A stretch of 64,000 bases of DNA from Phycisphaerales bacterium Planc_01 (GTDB taxonomy: Bacteria > Planctomycetota > Phycisphaerae > Sedimentisphaerales > Anaerobacaceae). Positions 1-9,488 of this stretch are shown piece by piece. How positions within the stretch are numbered: position 1 is the stretch's first letter; the number at the start of each line of letters is the position of its first letter. Where the stretch lies: NCBI GenBank assembly GCA_001603075.1, contig LVBB01000024.1, positions 62,001 to 126,000 on the forward strand, written 5' to 3'. The translations under genes were made by a program, and so were the position numbers. The notes below the pieces were generated by a model, which saw nothing but the letters and a program-made list of their open reading frames with translations, did not search any database and was not told the DNA's origin.

Positions 1-3000
1 TTCGCATCATACCGAGATCGCTGACCGGTTTTCAAACGGGATCCGGCAAGACCATTACGGGCCAGAGCAGCGGCAAGACGCTGACCGCTCCGACCCAAGT
101 CCAATATGTCGAGGGCGAGCATGGCAGCGGCCTTGAGATACGCACCCGCAATCTCATCGTCCGAAACAACATCATCCATGATTATGGCAACACCCGAGGC
201 ATACGGTGCTATCCGGGCCACTACGACGGGCAGAACGGGTCGCCCACCGGCGGCTATAGCAACATGCTGTTTGAAAACAACCTCATCTATGACACCAGAA
301 ACAGCAACGCGGTCGAGTTTCCCGAGAGCGGTCAGAACTTTGTCTTCCGAAACAACACCGTGGTCGGACAACACCGGGGGCAGACCGGCCCGTACTACTA
401 TGAAGGCGCCATGTCCCTTTCGACCATGTCCGGCGTCGATGGATCGAGCGTAGTCATCGCCAACAACATTCTGATCGGCATCACTGGAACGCCCCCGGCC
501 CAAGCGGTCGTCAAAGGCAATGTCATGTATTCCCTGGGCGGCTGGCAGACGGGATGGAAGAGCGCGAACGATTTCCCCGACAACATCATCGTCAAGACGG
601 ATTCCGGGTCCTCTCGTCCCAACTACTTCGAGGGATCGGGCAACTTCTTCGTAGGCGGCGCGTTGTTCGACCAGCATAGCTATACTTTCCCCAATACCAC
701 GCACGGTAAGAACCTGAACGAGGCCTACAGACTGGCGGCTGGGGCGGGGGCCATTGGATTTGCCGTCGCACAGCACGCCCCCGCAACCGATCTGACCGGG
801 AATCCAAGAATGGGCCAGCCGGACGCCGGATGCTACGAGTATCTGAACTCCAATTCGGGGAATCGAGCGCCGGTTCTCCGGACTATCGGGAGCCGATCCG
901 TGAACGCGGGCAGCCTCCTGACCTTCACCATAACGGCCGACGACGCAGACGGCGATACTCTGACATATTGGGCGACCGGCCTGCCGAGCGGAGCCACATT
1001 CACAGGACAGACCTTTGCGTGGACCCCGGCGGCGGGCCAGGTCGGGACCTATCAGGTCACGTTCCGGGTCACCGACGGAAGCCTCAGCGATTCGCAGACC
1101 GTGACAATCACGGTCCAGCAGGCCAGCCAGAGCTCCAACAGCAAACCGACCCTCGCAGAAATCGGCAACAAATCGGTCAGCGAGAATGCGACGCTGACAT
1201 TCTCGGTCAGTGCGACGGACCCGGACGGGGATCCGATCACGTACTCGGCCACGGGTTTGCCCAGTGGGGCGAGCTTCTCCGGTCGGACCTTCCGTTGGAC
1301 ACCCACCTACGGCCAGGCCGGAAACTATCAGGTGACCTTCACCGCCAGCGACGGCCAGAACCAGGACTCGGCAACCATCACGATCACCGTGGTCAAGGTC
1401 AACAGGGCACCGGTCCTCGGCGAAATCGACGACCGGTTCATCGATCAGGATCAGTCCGTGGCCTTTCCTCTGGCGGCCAGCGATCCGGATGGAGACAGCC
1501 TCACGTACTCCGCCAGCGGTCTGCCCGCTGGAGCAAGTCTCACAGGCGGCTCTTTCAGTTGGACCCCTTCCGCCTCTCAGGTCGGTTCGCATAACATCAC
1601 CTTCGTCGTCAGCGACGGAGACCTTCAGGACCGTCAGAGCGTGACCATTGTCGTGGCGGGAACCGGTCCCGACGGCACGGCGCCGACCGTGGCGCGCCGT
1701 TCGCCGGAGCCCGAGGCGATCCAGGTGTCGCTGAACAATCTTGTGACGCTGCACGTCACCGATGCCGGCAGAGGCGTGAATCCTGAGTCCGTTGTGATCC
1801 GGGTGGATGATGCGATCGTCTATCAGGGCGATGTCAGCGCCTACGAAAGCGCGAACGGACGGTGCAGTCGATCCGGAATGCCCAACGACTATCGATTCAT
1901 CTATCAGGCCAACGAGCCGTTCACCTTCGATCACACCGTTCGCGTGACGGTCAATGCCGCGGATCGCGCAGGCAACGTGATGAGCGCGCACTCGTATTCT
2001 TTCACCACCGAGATGCGCGCGTTCGGGAGCAATTGGGCCGTCAGCGCCGGCTTTGGCGTCTCCGGACCGAAGAGCCGACCCGCCACCGTCAGCAACGCCG
2101 CCGGCACGATCTGGGTCGTCTGGTGCAGCGGCGCCGAGGGCCAACGGGACATCTATGCCAGCAGAATGCCCGCCGGCTCCGATGGCTTCGAGGCGCCCGT
2201 CGCCATCACCACCGCCTCCGCAGACCAATCGCATCCCCGCATCGCACAGGACGGCAATGGGACCCTTTACGTCGTCTGGCAGGACAAGCAGCGCGGCAAC
2301 TGGGACATCTTCATGGCGGTCTCGACCGACGGAGTCACCTGGTCGCGTCCGATCCAGGTGACCGATTCGGACGGCAACGAAACCTACCCGGCGATCGCCG
2401 CCGACACGCGGTCGCCCAGCCGGGTCTACATCGCCTGGCAGGATGATCGCGACGGCAACGCCGACATCTTCGTAGCCAGTTCCGTCAATGCGTTCAGCGA
2501 CAGCGTAACGTCGCGACTCACAACGGATCTGGCCGACCAACTCGCTCCGGACATTGCCGTCGGCCCTGAAGACATCGCCTACGTCGTCTGGACCGACAGG
2601 CGGAGGGGGCAGGCCGATCTGTACGGTGCCCGGTCCGGTGCGTCGGACTGGTCCAACACCCCGCTGGTCATAACGAACAGCGGACAAAGCAATCCGGCTA
2701 TCGCCTTCTGCAGAGACTCCTCCACCCTGCATCTGTTGTGGGTGGATGACGCACCGGGCCACAAGGATATCTACCATGCCGCCATGGATGGGTGGCCGGC
2801 TCAGCCCGTGACCGGCGAGAGCATCATCGACGACACGTCCGGCGCCGATCAACTCGCCCCGGCCATCGTATCCGCCGCCGGATCGCGCATCTTCGCCTGC
2901 TGGCAGGACCGGCGTCACGCCGGCCGCCGGTCGGCCGACACCGATCTGTTCGTCGCGGAATTGGGACCCGACGCCGCAGGAACCAACATCTTCGTCGGCG

Positions 3001-3740
3001 ACGATCGCACGAATTCCGGCCAGAGTGAGCCGGCCATCGGCATCGACGGGTATGACAACCCCTATCTCGTCTGGACGGATGCACGCGGATCGAATACCGA
3101 GATCTACTTCGCGGCGACCACCTTCCTCGATCCCACGCCGCTGGACGCAAAACAGGTCGTGGCCTCGGTCGGCGCGACCGTCGGCACCGACCCGGCCGCG
3201 ATCGCGCAGCCCGACGATGTATCCATCGTCGTGCCGCCCCGCGCCTGCCGATCCGACACGCGGATCTCGATCTCCAGGATTCTGAATCCCCCCGTCGCGC
3301 CGGCCGACTGTCTGGGAAGCTATGATTTCGGGCCCAGCGGCATCGACTTCGCCATTCCGGTCACGGTGACGATCCCCTACCGCTTCAGCGGGACGGGCGG
3401 TTCGGCGAAACCCTACTGGTACGATTCGCTGACCGGCGCCCTGACGCAACACGGCATCACGGATATCGAGAATCTCGTCGTCGCACCCAACCTCAACGCG
3501 CTGCGCTTCAAGACGACCCACTTCACGCCCTTCTACGTGGTGGCCGACACTTCGCCCCTGGTCGAGGGAGATAGCGGCAGCGGCGGTGGATGCTCGATCT
3601 CGACAACCGGCGGCGGCTCGCCGAAGGATCTGTTGATGCCGTACGCCGTCGTCGCGATCGCCATCGTCGCCTTGAGACGACGAGACAGAAGGAGACGCCA
3701 TTCCCTCGAAACGGTCCACGGACAGTCCTCGGATGCGTAG
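1..3740 (+). CDS. Secreted beta-helix / Ig-like / beta-propeller protein with Cys-type C-terminal sorting signal (5' truncated)
   Basis: The reading frame is open from nt 3, so the N-terminus lies outside the window; 1245 residues are visible. Nt 3-850 encode Asn-rich parallel beta-helix rungs (NNII, NNLIY, NNTVV, NNILI). Three cadherin-like He_PIG repeats follow at about nt 858-1116, 1144-1395 and 1402-1656. Then come an Ig-like domain (about 1680-2020), a sialidase-like propeller with repeated VVW-D-R blades (about 2040-3110) and a ZU5-like domain (about 3150-3545). The tail has a GGGCSI motif, a short hydrophobic stretch (LLMPYAVVAIAIVAL) and an RRRDRRRR cluster, the three-part layout of the MYXO/JDVT-CTERM sorting signals. 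The stop overlaps the next gene, a CPBP protease, by 8 bp. I infer a large surface protein that is cleaved and anchored at its C-terminus. The exact role of the helix and propeller is unknown. Confidence 0.85.
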   Translation, partial: RIIPRSLTGFQTGSGKTITGQSSGKTLTAPTQVQYVEGEHGSGLEIRTRNLIVRNNIIHDYGNTRGIRCYPGHYDGQNGSPTGGYSNMLFENNLIYDTRNSNAVEFPESGQNFVFRNNTVVGQHRGQTGPYYYEGAMSLSTMSGVDGSSVVIANNILIGITGTPPAQAVVKGNVMYSLGGWQTGWKSANDFPDNIIVKTDSGSSRPNYFEGSGNFFVGGALFDQHSYTFPNTTHGKNLNEAYRLAAGAGAIGFAVAQHAPATDLTGNPRMGQPDAGCYEYLNSNSGNRAPVLRTIGSRSVNAGSLLTFTITADDADGDTLTYWATGLPSGATFTGQTFAWTPAAGQVGTYQVTFRVTDGSLSDSQTVTITVQQASQSSNSKPTLAEIGNKSVSENATLTFSVSATDPDGDPITYSATGLPSGASFSGRTFRWTPTYGQAGNYQVTFTASDGQNQDSATITITVVKVNRAPVLGEIDDRFIDQDQSVAFPLAASDPDGDSLTYSASGLPAGASLTGGSFSWTPSASQVGSHNITFVVSDGDLQDRQSVTIVVAGTGPDGTAPTVARRSPEPEAIQVSLNNLVTLHVTDAGRGVNPESVVIRVDDAIVYQGDVSAYESANGRCSRSGMPNDYRFIYQANEPFTFDHTVRVTVNAADRAGNVMSAHSYSFTTEMRAFGSNWAVSAGFGVSGPKSRPATVSNAAGTIWVVWCSGAEGQRDIYASRMPAGSDGFEAPVAITTASADQSHPRIAQDGNGTLYVVWQDKQRGNWDIFMAVSTDGVTWSRPIQVTDSDGNETYPAIAADTRSPSRVYIAWQDDRDGNADIFVASSVNAFSDSVTSRLTTDLADQLAPDIAVGPEDIAYVVWTDRRRGQADLYGARSGASDWSNTPLVITNSGQSNPAIAFCRDSSTLHLLWVDDAPGHKDIYHAAMDGWPAQPVTGESIIDDTSGADQLAPAIVSAAGSRIFACWQDRRHAGRRSADTDLFVAELGPDAAGTNIFVGDDRTNSGQSEPAIGIDGYDNPYLVWTDARGSNTEIYFAATTFLDPTPLDAKQVVASVGATVGTDPAAIAQPDDVSIVVPPRACRSDTRISISRILNPPVAPADCLGSYDFGPSGIDFAIPVTVTIPYRFSGTGGSAKPYWYDSLTGALTQHGITDIENLVVAPNLNALRFKTTHFTPFYVVADTSPLVEGDSGSGGGCSISTTGGGSPKDLLMPYAVVAIAIVALRRRDRRRRHSLETVHGQSSDA

Positions 3741-4476
3741 CTCGTTCGCACAGCCTGGTTCGGCCGGCTCGGCAACAGACTTCGGAGCGGTCGGCCACCT
3801 CCTCGATTCGGGACGCGAGCGGCGCGCCCGGCTGACGGCCGAGACCGCGATAGTGACAGCCGGGGCACTGGCCGCCATACGGACCCTTCACGGCGCCCCA
3901 ACGGGCGGGCCTCACTGGCTGCTGATCCCCGGCGTCCTCGTAACGGCCGCACTGCTGCCCACCTGGATTGCCAGACGCGAATTTCCACGTATCGGCCTCG
4001 ACGCCGATCATCTTCGGCGCACGTTGCGAACCGTCGCCGTCGTGTACCTCTGCGTGCTGCCCGTGATCCTGCTGGGTCTGTTCATCGCCGCGAAGTGGCG
4101 TCTTCCGATTCCGCTGCAGCCCGTCATTGCCGGCCGTGGCGGGTGGCTCGCATGGCTGCTGTACCAGTTCCTCTACGTCGCCGTCGCCGAAGAAGTGTTC
4201 TTTCGTGGCTATGTGCAGGCCAACGTCATGCATCTTCTCAAGGACCGGGATTCCGGTCTTCCGGCGTGGCGACAGTTCCTGGCCATCGCGGTGTCCGCCG
4301 CCTGCTTTGCTCTGGCACACGTCATCGTCCAGGGCCGGGGCATCGCCCTGCTGACCTTCTTTCCAGGTCTGCTGCTCGCCTGGCTTTTCATCCGCACCCG
4401 CTCGCTGCTGGCGCCCGTGTTGTTCCACGGGCTGGCCAATGTCAGCTACGGGGTCTTGGCACTGGCGCTGAGCTGA
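3733..4476 (+). CDS. CPBP-family glutamic intramembrane protease, predicted C-terminal sorting enzyme (MrtJ/myxosortase-like)
   Basis: A 247-residue multi-pass membrane protein with the hallmarks of the Rce1/CPBP family: EEVFFRGY at 153-160 (catalytic Glu pair and Arg), FALAH at 192-196 and LFHGLANV at 231-238. TFFPGLLLAWL at 208-218, between the second and third motifs, resembles the core of proteases assigned to Cys-type CTERM signals (MrtC, MrtX, MrtJ), from memory of Haft's work. The start codon lies inside the preceding gene, an 8-bp overlap that suggests translational coupling with its likely single substrate. The N-terminal 35 residues are polar and may be cytoplasmic. It could instead be a generic CAAX-like protease, but the adjacency to a protein ending in GGGC-TM-Arg makes a dedicated pair the better reading. 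Confidence 0.82.
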   Translation: MRSSFAQPGSAGSATDFGAVGHLLDSGRERRARLTAETAIVTAGALAAIRTLHGAPTGGPHWLLIPGVLVTAALLPTWIARREFPRIGLDADHLRRTLRTVAVVYLCVLPVILLGLFIAAKWRLPIPLQPVIAGRGGWLAWLLYQFLYVAVAEEVFFRGYVQANVMHLLKDRDSGLPAWRQFLAIAVSAACFALAHVIVQGRGIALLTFFPGLLLAWLFIRTRSLLAPVLFHGLANVSYGVLALALS

Positions 4477-4671
4477 CGAAGACGGCCATCCGCGTTCGTC
4501 AAGCCTTCCGCGCCTGCGAGGCAGCCACCGTCCGATAAGACACGCCACATGACAGGACGAACCTCCCTGCTCGGCCGTCTGCCGCACACGTGAACCTCCA
4601 TATCAAGTGGCCTGCCCCCCCGGACGATAAACGCAACAACGAAGAAAGTACGCTTTTCGAGAAAGGCGACT

Positions 4672-5553
4672 ATGAACGACAGGCAGACATCAAGGCTGTT
4701 CTGGGGGGCCAAGGTCCTGCTCATCGCGGTGCTTCTGTATGCGGCGATCGCGGCGATCTGGACTCCGTCGGCACCTACGCCCGGATTGCGGCCGAGAACC
4801 GTGTCGGGAGACGAGCGATCGATCCGCCCGGCGGAGTCTTCGCCCGGTGCCGGCCAGAACACGGATTACTCCGTCCTCGTCGACAGCGACATCTTCGGCG
4901 TCCAAAGCCCGTCGGCCCCGTCCGGGGCCTCGTCGATGCGGCCCAATGCCGACAGTACGACATCGGCCGAGACACTGGGACTGCGACTTGTGGGCGTCGT
5001 GGCAGGCGGCCCGACCACGTCGAGAGCCATCATCGAAGACACGAACGCACGAATCACCGGCCCCTATAAGATCGGCGATGTCGTTGCTTCCGCAACGATC
5101 GCGACGATTGCGTCGGACCGGATCTTCCTGACCCACAACGGACAGACCAAGGTGCTGTGCCTGCACACCGCCCAAGCCCCGAGAGGCCCAAGTGGGCCCA
5201 GTGCAGCTCGCACAGCCGATGTGAATGCCCCCCCGTCTCTGGCGACGGTAAAACCGCCGTCCCCGCCGTCCGGGCGGCTCGGCTACATCGAGGACCTGTT
5301 CCGCACGGCAACCATCGAGCCGTACGTCAAGAACGGACGCACTGAAGGATTGAAGATCACCGGCCTGGAGCAGAGCCCTCTGGCCGGCCTCGTCGGGTTG
5401 AGAGACGGCGATATCGTCCAGACGGTCAACGGCCAGGACCTCGACAGCAAGCAGAAGGCATTTCAGGTCCTCAAGAAGGCCAGGACCCAGTCCAAGATCG
5501 ACATCCATGTGCTGCGTAACGGCAAAGCCAGGGACCTGTCTTTCGATTTGTGA
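4672..5553 (+). CDS. gspC: Type II secretion system protein GspC
   Basis: A 293-residue inner-membrane protein that links the cytoplasmic-membrane assembly to the secretin. It has a short cytoplasmic tail, one membrane segment (about 8-30) and a periplasmic part. The homology-region signature runs from the SDIFGVQ motif through LGLRLVGVVAG and an AIIEDTN strand to a YKIGDVV turn, as in GspC HR domains. A Pro/Ala/Ser linker leads to a C-terminal PDZ domain (about 215-293) with GLRDGDIVQTVNGQDL. It is the first gene of the secretion operon, and the next gene begins 17 bp after its stop. The PDZ domain is thought to help recognise substrates in some systems. Confidence 0.88.
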   Translation: MNDRQTSRLFWGAKVLLIAVLLYAAIAAIWTPSAPTPGLRPRTVSGDERSIRPAESSPGAGQNTDYSVLVDSDIFGVQSPSAPSGASSMRPNADSTTSAETLGLRLVGVVAGGPTTSRAIIEDTNARITGPYKIGDVVASATIATIASDRIFLTHNGQTKVLCLHTAQAPRGPSGPSAARTADVNAPPSLATVKPPSPPSGRLGYIEDLFRTATIEPYVKNGRTEGLKITGLEQSPLAGLVGLRDGDIVQTVNGQDLDSKQKAFQVLKKARTQSKIDIHVLRNGKARDLSFDL

Positions 5554-5569
5554 GAAAGCGGAGAGCATC

Positions 5570-7837
5570 TTGAATACGAAACACCATACGATTCTGACAG
5601 ATCTTCTGACCCGTTCGGCGGTCGTCGCCCTCGGCGTCCTGCTGCTGAGCTGCGCCGGCTGCGGGGAACACACCCAGGCGGTCTCGGCCAGCAAGGTCAG
5701 TCCGATCCAGCGGCGTCCTCATGTCAGCCAGAGAACACTCTGGACAACGGACGAACCACAGACCCCATCGACACCCGGCGCGCCGGCGTATTCTCATGTA
5801 GCCCCGGCGTCGAGACCGTTGCCGCAGGATGGAATCGCCTTTGCACCGGCCAGGACGGCGAGCCACGGCGTTTCGCCGACGCCCTGGCAGCCACAGACCG
5901 CCTCCGCAGAGGTCGCAGAGATGGTCCCAATGCCGATGAACCGATTTGGCCAACAGGAGAGCGCCGCTCCCAATGCGACCGGCACTCCGCCCTTCTCGGC
6001 CCCCGCCCGAGACGTCACTGTGCCTACGGTCGCCGAGTCACTGCAGGATCGAGACGAACTGGTGCAGGTCAACTTCGAGGACGTCGAGATTCGGACGGTC
6101 CTGAAGACCATCGGCGAGATCACAGGGATCAATTTCATTCCTCACCAGAGCGTCAGCGGCACCGTGACGGTGATGTCGCCGACCCCGATCCGCCTGGGCG
6201 ACATCTACCCGTTTCTTCAGTCGATTCTCGACGTGGCCGGATACGCCGCCGTCGAGGCCGACAACGTCGTGAAGATCGTGCCGAAGGCCGAGGCCACCAA
6301 GCGAAACCTCCAGGTCCGCATCGGAGCGGATCCCGGAGCGATTCCCAAAAACGACGCCATGGTCACGCAGATTCTCCCCCTGCGGTATGGCGATGCGACA
6401 GAAATCAGTCAGATCGTTCAGCCCCTGCTTTCGACGGGCGCCCAGATGGCGACCTATCCGAGGACCAACTCGATCATGGTCACCGACACCAGCGCCAACA
6501 TCCACCACATCGCGCAGATCGTCGCACAGCTCGACGTCGAGGGCTCGCGGGAGAACGTGACGCTGTTTCCGCTGACCCACGCCTCGGCCCAGGTGCTCAG
6601 CGAGCAGATCGTCCGTATCCTGGACGGGGGCCAGGGCAGCACCGCGGCCTCCGGACGCGCTCGTCCGGCCCCGGCCGAAGGACAAAGCACCAGGGTCCTT
6701 CCCGATGCCCGCACCAACTCCCTGATCGTCGTGGGCTCCGAGCAGAATCTCGACACGATTCGCAGACTCGTCGCACAGCTCGACGTCGAACGGCCGACGG
6801 GGGCTGACAACGTCCATGTGACGTATCTGAAGAACGCCGACGCCAACGACGTGGCGCCGTCGCTGGAAGCTGCATTAGCGGGCATGAGACTGACCGACGC
6901 GGTCGATGGCCGACAGCAGATCCAGGTCACCGCCGATGCGAGCACGAATTCGCTGATTATCGTGGCCTCGCCGCAGGACTTCACCATGATCTCGCAGATC
7001 GTCGAGAAGCTCGATATCGTCCGCGAGCAGGTCCTCGTCGAGATGACCATCCTGGAGGTCAGCGAGGAGGCACTGAAGGAACTGGGCGTCGATTGGGCGA
7101 CGCTCGACGAGGCGGTCTCCAACAGCGTTCGCGGCTTCGGCCTGACGAATCTCGGTCCGCGTGTCAACTTCCTCGGCGGCGATCTCGAAGGTCTCGCCGT
7201 CGGCGCATGGCAGAACGGCAGCACGGGCGTTCAGATCGGGGCGATCCTTCAGGCGCTCCAGAAGAAGTCGGGAGTCAACATTCTCTCGACGCCGCACGTG
7301 CTGACCTCGAACCATCGCAAAGCCAGGATCGTCGTCGGCGAGAACACCCCGTTCGTGGTGCAGTCGCGCGTGACCGAAACCACCGACTTCCTGACACCCA
7401 CGGTGATCAAGCAATACGAATATAAGGACGTCGGCATCACGCTGGAAATCACACCGCACGTCAGCCAGAGCGGACTGGTGCGACTCCAGATCGACGGCGA
7501 ATTCACCAAGCTGATTGACAGCGTGACCGCCGCCTCGTCGGACACACCGACGACCGCCAAGCGCAGCGCCCAGACGGTCGTCACGATGGGCAGCGGCAAC
7601 ACCGGCGTCATCGGCGGTCTGATTCGCGATGACAAGACCCGCATCGTGAACCAGATCCCGCTGCTCGGCGACGTGCCCTTGGTCGGCAATCTGTTCCGAT
7701 GGCAGCGCGACCGTGTGCAGAAGACGAATCTGCTCATCTTCATCACGCCGCACGTCATGACCGACGCGCAGCAGTTGCAGGATATCACGAACACGAAGAG
7801 GGACCAGATGCTCCCTCTTCTGGAGGAAGGCCGCTGA
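5570..7837 (+). CDS. gspD: Type II secretion system secretin GspD
   Basis: The outer-membrane secretin channel, 755 residues from a TTG start. I chose TTG at 5570 because a GGAGAG sequence lies just upstream and it puts a signal peptide at the N-terminus. An open frame reaches back to 5507, but that would overlap gspC. The hydrophobic stretch ends LLLSCAGC, a plausible lipobox (Cys28 or Cys31), so it may be a lipoprotein secretin. Pro/Ala-rich residues to about 150 precede the N0 domain (VNFEDVEIRTVLKTIGEI) and repeated N1-N3 modules with NSLIV motifs. The C-terminal secretin domain carries VIGGLIRDD, IPLLGDVPLVGNLFR and TNLLIFITPHVM, the classic gate and barrel signature. Confidence 0.95.
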   Translation: MNTKHHTILTDLLTRSAVVALGVLLLSCAGCGEHTQAVSASKVSPIQRRPHVSQRTLWTTDEPQTPSTPGAPAYSHVAPASRPLPQDGIAFAPARTASHGVSPTPWQPQTASAEVAEMVPMPMNRFGQQESAAPNATGTPPFSAPARDVTVPTVAESLQDRDELVQVNFEDVEIRTVLKTIGEITGINFIPHQSVSGTVTVMSPTPIRLGDIYPFLQSILDVAGYAAVEADNVVKIVPKAEATKRNLQVRIGADPGAIPKNDAMVTQILPLRYGDATEISQIVQPLLSTGAQMATYPRTNSIMVTDTSANIHHIAQIVAQLDVEGSRENVTLFPLTHASAQVLSEQIVRILDGGQGSTAASGRARPAPAEGQSTRVLPDARTNSLIVVGSEQNLDTIRRLVAQLDVERPTGADNVHVTYLKNADANDVAPSLEAALAGMRLTDAVDGRQQIQVTADASTNSLIIVASPQDFTMISQIVEKLDIVREQVLVEMTILEVSEEALKELGVDWATLDEAVSNSVRGFGLTNLGPRVNFLGGDLEGLAVGAWQNGSTGVQIGAILQALQKKSGVNILSTPHVLTSNHRKARIVVGENTPFVVQSRVTETTDFLTPTVIKQYEYKDVGITLEITPHVSQSGLVRLQIDGEFTKLIDSVTAASSDTPTTAKRSAQTVVTMGSGNTGVIGGLIRDDKTRIVNQIPLLGDVPLVGNLFRWQRDRVQKTNLLIFITPHVMTDAQQLQDITNTKRDQMLPLLEEGR

Positions 7838-7889
7838 CCACGTGTGGGCGGACGACACGCGGATTGCATCCATGCGAGGAGGTTGATTG

Positions 7890-9488
7890 GTGAACGTAGG
7901 ACAGACCGAACGAACGGAGCCTCAGCAGCTCTGGCGCATCGCGCCGGAGCAGTTGAACGCCGAACTGGTGCGACGATTGCCGCTGGAGTTCCTCAAGAAG
8001 CAGCATGCGATCCCGATCGTGCTGGCTGACGGCACTACGGCCGTCGCTCTGGCGGACGTTCTCAACGTCGAGGCGTACGACGCCATCGTCGGCATCCTGG
8101 GCCAGGCGTGCCCGCGCGTGCGGTGTCCGGCGCCGGAGATCGAGAACGCCATCAGCCAGTGCTACTACGACGCCACCGAAGGCGAGAGAGGCCCGGATGA
8201 CGAGTTCTCCAAAGCCTACTCGCCCGACAGCGTCGGGGCCAGTTCGGTGCAAACACACGCCGAGGATCTGCTGAACATTGCGAACAAGGCTCCGGCGATC
8301 AAGCTGGTCAACAAGATCGTGTTCGAGGCGGTGCACAGCCGGGCCAGCGACATTCACATCGAGCCGTACGAAACCGAGGTGAAGATCCGCTTCCGCGTCG
8401 ACGGCGTCTTGCACAACGTCCTGAGCCTGGCGAGGCATCAGGCGGCGCCGCTTCTGTCGCGTCTGAAGATCATGGCCAATCTCAATGTCGCCGAACATCG
8501 ACTCCCGCAGGACGGCCAGAGCCGCGTGCGGATCGGCGAAGAGCTGGTCGATATTCGCGTCTCCGTCATCCCCACGGCCGGCGGCGAACGCATCGTGCTC
8601 CGGTTGCTGGACAAGGGGCGGGGCCAGTTCCGCCTGGAAGACGTGGGTTTCGGGCCCGAGATGCTGCGGGTCTTCCGTGACCTCATCGGCATCTCGCATG
8701 GCATCATCCTGTTGACCGGCCCGACCGGCAGCGGCAAGACGACGACCCTCTATGCGGCGCTGAACGAACTGAACAACGAAGAACGCAACATCCTGACCGT
8801 GGAGGACCCGGTCGAATACCAGTTGCCCGGCGTCGGGCAGATGCAGATTCGACCGAAGATCGAGCTGACGTTCGCCAGTTGCCTGCGCCACATCCTCCGC
8901 CAGGACCCCGACGTCATCATGATCGGGGAGATCCGCGACCTGGAGACAGCGGAGATCGCCATTCAGGCGTCGCTCACGGGCCACCTCGTGTTGAGCACGC
9001 TCCACACCAACGACGCGGCCTCGGCGGTCACCAGACTGATCGACATGGGCATCGAGCCGTACCTGATCTCTTCGTCCGTCGTGGGGGTGATGGCCCAGCG
9101 GCTGCTGCGGACGATCTGCCCCGACTGCAAGCAGCCCTGGCAGCCTCACGACGCCGAGCAGGTCAGCACCGAACTGCAAAGACTCACAGACGGTCAGCCT
9201 CCTCTGTACAAGGGTGACGGCTGCGAGAACTGTCTCCAGACGGGATACAAGGGCCGAATCGGGATCTTCGAGCTGATGCTCGTCGATGACCAGATCAAGG
9301 ATCTCATCCTCCAGCGCCGCGGCGCACACGTGATCAAAGACGCGGCAGTCGCCAAGGGCATGACAACACTGCGTCAGGACGGCCTGCGTCGCGTTCTGGA
9401 CGGCGTGACGACGCTCGAAGAGGTTTACCGCGTCACCCAGGACAGCGTGCACGCCGGTATGGAGGCGAACCGACATGCCAGCCGTTGA
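7890..9488 (+). CDS. gspE: Type II secretion system assembly ATPase GspE
   Basis: The cytoplasmic hexameric ATPase that powers pseudopilus assembly, 532 residues. I chose GTG at 7890 because the GAGGAGG site at 7876-7882 is 7 nt upstream; an in-frame TTG at 7887 is too close. The N-terminal domain (about 1-110) is the GspL-binding part. Walker A is GPTGSGKTT (277-285), the Asp box lies around EDPVEYQ, Walker B is DPDVIMIGE (339-347) and the His box is GHLVLSTLHTND. Cys410, Cys413, Cys445 and Cys448 form the tetracysteine zinc module typical of GspE/PilB. The 3' end overlaps gspF by 14 bp. Confidence 0.96.
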   Translation: MNVGQTERTEPQQLWRIAPEQLNAELVRRLPLEFLKKQHAIPIVLADGTTAVALADVLNVEAYDAIVGILGQACPRVRCPAPEIENAISQCYYDATEGERGPDDEFSKAYSPDSVGASSVQTHAEDLLNIANKAPAIKLVNKIVFEAVHSRASDIHIEPYETEVKIRFRVDGVLHNVLSLARHQAAPLLSRLKIMANLNVAEHRLPQDGQSRVRIGEELVDIRVSVIPTAGGERIVLRLLDKGRGQFRLEDVGFGPEMLRVFRDLIGISHGIILLTGPTGSGKTTTLYAALNELNNEERNILTVEDPVEYQLPGVGQMQIRPKIELTFASCLRHILRQDPDVIMIGEIRDLETAEIAIQASLTGHLVLSTLHTNDAASAVTRLIDMGIEPYLISSSVVGVMAQRLLRTICPDCKQPWQPHDAEQVSTELQRLTDGQPPLYKGDGCENCLQTGYKGRIGIFELMLVDDQIKDLILQRRGAHVIKDAAVAKGMTTLRQDGLRRVLDGVTTLEEVYRVTQDSVHAGMEANRHASR

